From positions 10,292,001 through 10,356,000 of the forward strand of contig OY969916.1 in NCBI GenBank assembly GCA_963704535.1: a stretch of 64,000 nt of DNA, read 5' to 3'. Numbering within the stretch: position 1 is the stretch's first letter; every line of letters begins with the position of its first letter. The DNA comes from G963704535 sp963704535. GTDB lineage: Bacteria > Chloroflexota > Chloroflexia > Chloroflexales > Roseiflexaceae. A program made the position numbers and the translations under genes. Below, in pieces: positions 61,551 through 64,000 of this stretch. The notes beneath the pieces were generated by a model, which was given only the letters and a program-made list of their open reading frames with translations, did no database searches and was not told where the DNA came from.

Positions 61551-64000
61551 CTACCCTGGCGCGTCCCATCCCAGCCCGCTCACCTCCTCAAGTAGCCGTG
61601 ACGCGGTCTGCCAGAAGTCCAGCTCGCGCCCGCGCGCCTGCGCCGCCGCAGCGACATCGGGTGGGAGTGCGGCGGCGGCCTGGCTCAGGCGCCGGTAGCA
61701 CACATCCTGATACCAGACGCCGTCTCCGGTCATGTGCTGGTTCAGCGCGCCTAACTCGACGGCCCGCCCGTCGTCGCCGCTGTCGGCGAACAGCAGGGCT
61801 GCGGCCCACAGTGCGTGCCGGGTCGGAAGATATGCGGAGAGCTCCAGGCCGATCCGCAGCGCGGCGACGATATGCCGGCGCGCCTGGCGTACCTGGCCGG
61901 CGCCCCAATCGGCGAGCGCGGCAACCCCATAGACGCGGCCGAGCCAGTCGCTCTGGCCCGAACCTTCAAAGATGGCGATGGCCTCGCGGGCGAAGCGCTG
62001 CGCGTCGGCGTAGCGCCGCTCGCCCAGCGCGATCATGGCCAGGGTCGAGACACAGAAGCCGACCTCGCGCGAAAGACTTAGCTCGCGCGCCAACGCCAGC
62101 GCCGCGAAACAATCGGCCTGTGCGTCGCGGTAGTGCCCCAGCACGCACCCGGCCACGCCTCGCTGCGAGCGCGCCTCGACCATGCCGCGGCGGTCACCCA
62201 GGTCGGCGAAGATCGCCGCCGCCTCGGTCAGCAGCGCCTCCGCGCCCCGATTGTCGCCGCTCCACGAGAGCGCGCGGCCCAAGTTGAGGCAGCCGCGTGC
62301 GATCGCGGCCCGGTTGCCGATCGCCATATAGATCGCGTAGCTCTCTTGTGCCAGCCGCTCACTCTCGACGATCCGCCCTTGAAAGCGGGCGTTCTGGCTA
62401 AGCGCCTCAAGCGCCCGTGCGGTGCCCAGCGGGTCGCCCAGCTCGCGGCTGATCGTCAGACTCTCCAGCCAGTGCTGCTCCACTGCGGCGAAGTCGCCAA
62501 CCGTCTGCGCTGCTGCGCCCAGCCCGGTCAGGGCCGACGCTGCCCCCCAGCGATCGCCCAACTCACGGAACAGCTCCAGGCTCAGCCCATACACCGTTCG
62601 CGCGGTCTGGTTCGCGCGCGCTTGTATCAGATGCCCCTGCTGGAGCAGCGCGAACGCTCGCTCGGCACCCACATTCTCATCCGCCAGGACCGGGCTATCC
62701 AGGAGCGCCAGACTGCGGGCCAGCAACAGCTCTGCCTCGGCCACCTGGCCCAGCACGCCGGTGAAGACGCTGCGCCAGGCCAGGAGCTTCGACAGCGCTC
62801 GCCGCGCTGGCGCGCCGGGGTACGGTTCGAGCGCTGTCGATGCGAGCCTGAGCGCTTCCAGCCCCTCCTCGTAGCGCCCCAGCCACAGATAGAACTGCCC
62901 CAGGCTATCCAGCGCCTGCGTGAGTAGATCGACCCGCCCATGCCGCGTGGCCCATTCCCAGGCTGCCCGCGCATTCTCCACGTCGGCCTCGATCTCGGCC
63001 AGCGCCTCGACCTGGCGCGCGCCCTTCAGCTCCGCCGCGCAGGTGGCCAGCATCGCGCAGTAATAGGCGGCGTGCCGATCGCGCACCGCCTGTTCCTGTG
63101 CCGGGTCGGCCGCCAGGCGCTCCGTCGCATACTGGCGTAGCAGCCCATGGACCGTGTAGCGGTCGCGCTGCGGGTGATGGGAAAGCAGCGATTTGCCGAT
63201 CAGCAGGTTCAACTGGCGCAATGTCGCTCCGCTGATCGCCTGGATCGCCCTGCGCGTGCCCCCGCCGCGGAACACCGCGAGCTGAGCGAAGACCGCCCGT
63301 TCGGTCGCCCCCAGCAGTTGCCAGGTCGTATCGCAGGCCGCCCGCACGCTGCGGTGGCGCGCCGGCATATCGCGCGCCGTCGTTTCCAGCACGTCGAGGC
63401 CGGACTGAATCTCGGCGATAATGTCGGCCAGCGTCAGGGTATCGACCCAGCCGGCGGCCAGCTCGATCGCCAGCGGCATGCCCTCCACCAGCGCGCAAAT
63501 GTGGGCTACCTCGGGCGTCGTCGCCGGGTCGAGGGCGAAATCGGGCCGTAGCTGCCGGGCGGTCGCGGCGAAGAGCGCCACCGCGTCGGCGTCGGCCTCG
63601 GTCGCCATGCCGGTCAGCGGGAACAGGTGCTCACCACGTACGTCGAGCCGCTCGCGCGAGGTCACCAACACCGTCACTGCGGGCGCGGTGTGCAGGATGT
63701 CGGCCACAAGCTCGGCGCCGCTGAGCAAGTGTTCGAAATTGTCGAACAGCAGCAGCAGCCGCTTCGCGCGCAGATAGTCGAGCACCTGCTGGCGGGGCGT
63801 TCGCGTCGGCTGGGCGCTGGTGTCGAGCGGGAAATCGATCGCCTCCGCCAGCGCCGGGACGATGTGATCGGGCGCGCCGAGCGGCGCCAGCGCCACGAAG
63901 AAGACCCCGTCGGGGAAGCATCCGCAGTCAAGCAGACGCTCGGTGGCCGCTAGCGCCAGGCGGGTCTTGCCCATGCCGCCGGGGCCGATGATCGTCACCT
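61551..64000 (-). CDS. NB-ARC/AAA ATPase with TPR region (5' end outside window)
   Basis: The reading frame enters from the right edge and ends at 61551, over 815 residues here. At the edge is the P-loop IGPGGMGKTRLALAA, then LLLLFDNFEHLL (Walker B), LVTSRERLDVRGEHLFPLTG and HICALVEGMPLAIELAAGWV, the usual order of AfsR/LuxR-type predicted ATPases. A winged-helix segment (ERAVFAQLAVFRGGGTRRAI) and about ten TPR repeats follow (LTGLGAAAQTVGDFAAVEQH). An N-terminal effector domain (DNA-binding or cyclase) must lie beyond the window. It is probably a signal-responsive transcription regulator. Confidence 0.85.
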   Translation of the reverse strand, partial: VTIIGPGGMGKTRLALAATERLLDCGCFPDGVFFVALAPLGAPDHIVPALAEAIDFPLDTSAQPTRTPRQQVLDYLRAKRLLLLFDNFEHLLSGAELVADILHTAPAVTVLVTSRERLDVRGEHLFPLTGMATEADADAVALFAATARQLRPDFALDPATTPEVAHICALVEGMPLAIELAAGWVDTLTLADIIAEIQSGLDVLETTARDMPARHRSVRAACDTTWQLLGATERAVFAQLAVFRGGGTRRAIQAISGATLRQLNLLIGKSLLSHHPQRDRYTVHGLLRQYATERLAADPAQEQAVRDRHAAYYCAMLATCAAELKGARQVEALAEIEADVENARAAWEWATRHGRVDLLTQALDSLGQFYLWLGRYEEGLEALRLASTALEPYPGAPARRALSKLLAWRSVFTGVLGQVAEAELLLARSLALLDSPVLADENVGAERAFALLQQGHLIQARANQTARTVYGLSLELFRELGDRWGAASALTGLGAAAQTVGDFAAVEQHWLESLTISRELGDPLGTARALEALSQNARFQGRIVESERLAQESYAIYMAIGNRAAIARGCLNLGRALSWSGDNRGAEALLTEAAAIFADLGDRRGMVEARSQRGVAGCVLGHYRDAQADCFAALALARELSLSREVGFCVSTLAMIALGERRYADAQRFAREAIAIFEGSGQSDWLGRVYGVAALADWGAGQVRQARRHIVAALRIGLELSAYLPTRHALWAAALLFADSGDDGRAVELGALNQHMTGDGVWYQDVCYRRLSQAAAALPPDVAAAAQARGRELDFWQTASRLLEEVSGLGWDAPG

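Overview
The window is a GC-rich bacterial chromosome segment. Its character suggests a Chloroflexota genome, probably class Chloroflexia: SBBP beta-propeller proteins, several CHAT caspase-like proteases, STAND/TPR ATPases, Uma2 nucleases, adenylate cyclase-ATPase fusions, and many short palindromic repeat families between genes and in frame within them. This placement is inferred from gene content; no rRNA lies in the window.

Layout. 1-9.0 kb: 3' part of an SBBP/Calx-beta surface protein (-), tRNA-Val(CAC), a long cyclase-ATPase-TPR gene and a PrsW-type protease (both with single-base frameshifts), then a small DUF2283 / BECR-like toxin-antitoxin candidate. 9-16.6 kb: CHAT protease, clostripain-like protease with an array of short palindromes upstream, rpmG, a response regulator with a degenerate receiver, a HerA-like ATPase, a frameshifted HTH gene and tRNA-Lys(CTT). 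16.6-28.6 kb: purine (urate) catabolism, with allantoinase, a 3-hydroxybutyrate-dehydrogenase-like SDR, DUF3830, allantoate amidohydrolase, 5-hydroxyisourate hydrolase, OHCU decarboxylase and the membrane urate oxidase PuuD. A STAND-TPR gene and a chitin/cellulose-active LPMO interrupt it. Together these genes would take urate to ureidoglycolate.

28.9-37 kb: an HU-like protein and a chemosensory operon (CheW-like, CheA hybrid, receiver, RsbT-like ATPase, CheW, CheB, CheR-TPR) without a receptor gene, closed by a strong terminator. 37-46.2 kb: Tat-exported amidase, isocitrate dehydrogenase, then an AT-richer accessory stretch (HEPN-CBS protein, unknown gene, DUF6155), Uma2, DUF1801, zinc-ribbon YbjQ-like protein, a broken gene and a truncated haemoglobin. 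46.2-52.1 kb: CBS-like/CHAT protein, double N-acetylmuramoyl-amidase protein, HAD phosphatase.

52.1-60.1 kb is the most intriguing block: two divergent-type sigma factors, a zinc-finger anti-sigma-like protein translationally coupled to one of them, a large metalloprotease with a CLCA-like HEWAH...DEY motif, and, divergent from it, a 909-residue wHTH-TPR-CHAT protease. The arrangement recalls proteolytic sigma-release circuits such as TPR-CHAT Craspase, but no CRISPR is present. The window ends with a second Uma2 gene, a truncated 1-phosphofructokinase and the 3' part of an NB-ARC/TPR regulator.

Two genome-wide traits stand out. First, at least seven copies of a ~116 bp MITE-like element (ends AGACAAGG...CCTTGTCT, central palindrome), plus a second family, often abut stop codons. 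Second, at least seven single-base frameshifts interrupt otherwise intact genes, which looks like residual sequencing error at least as much as gene decay.
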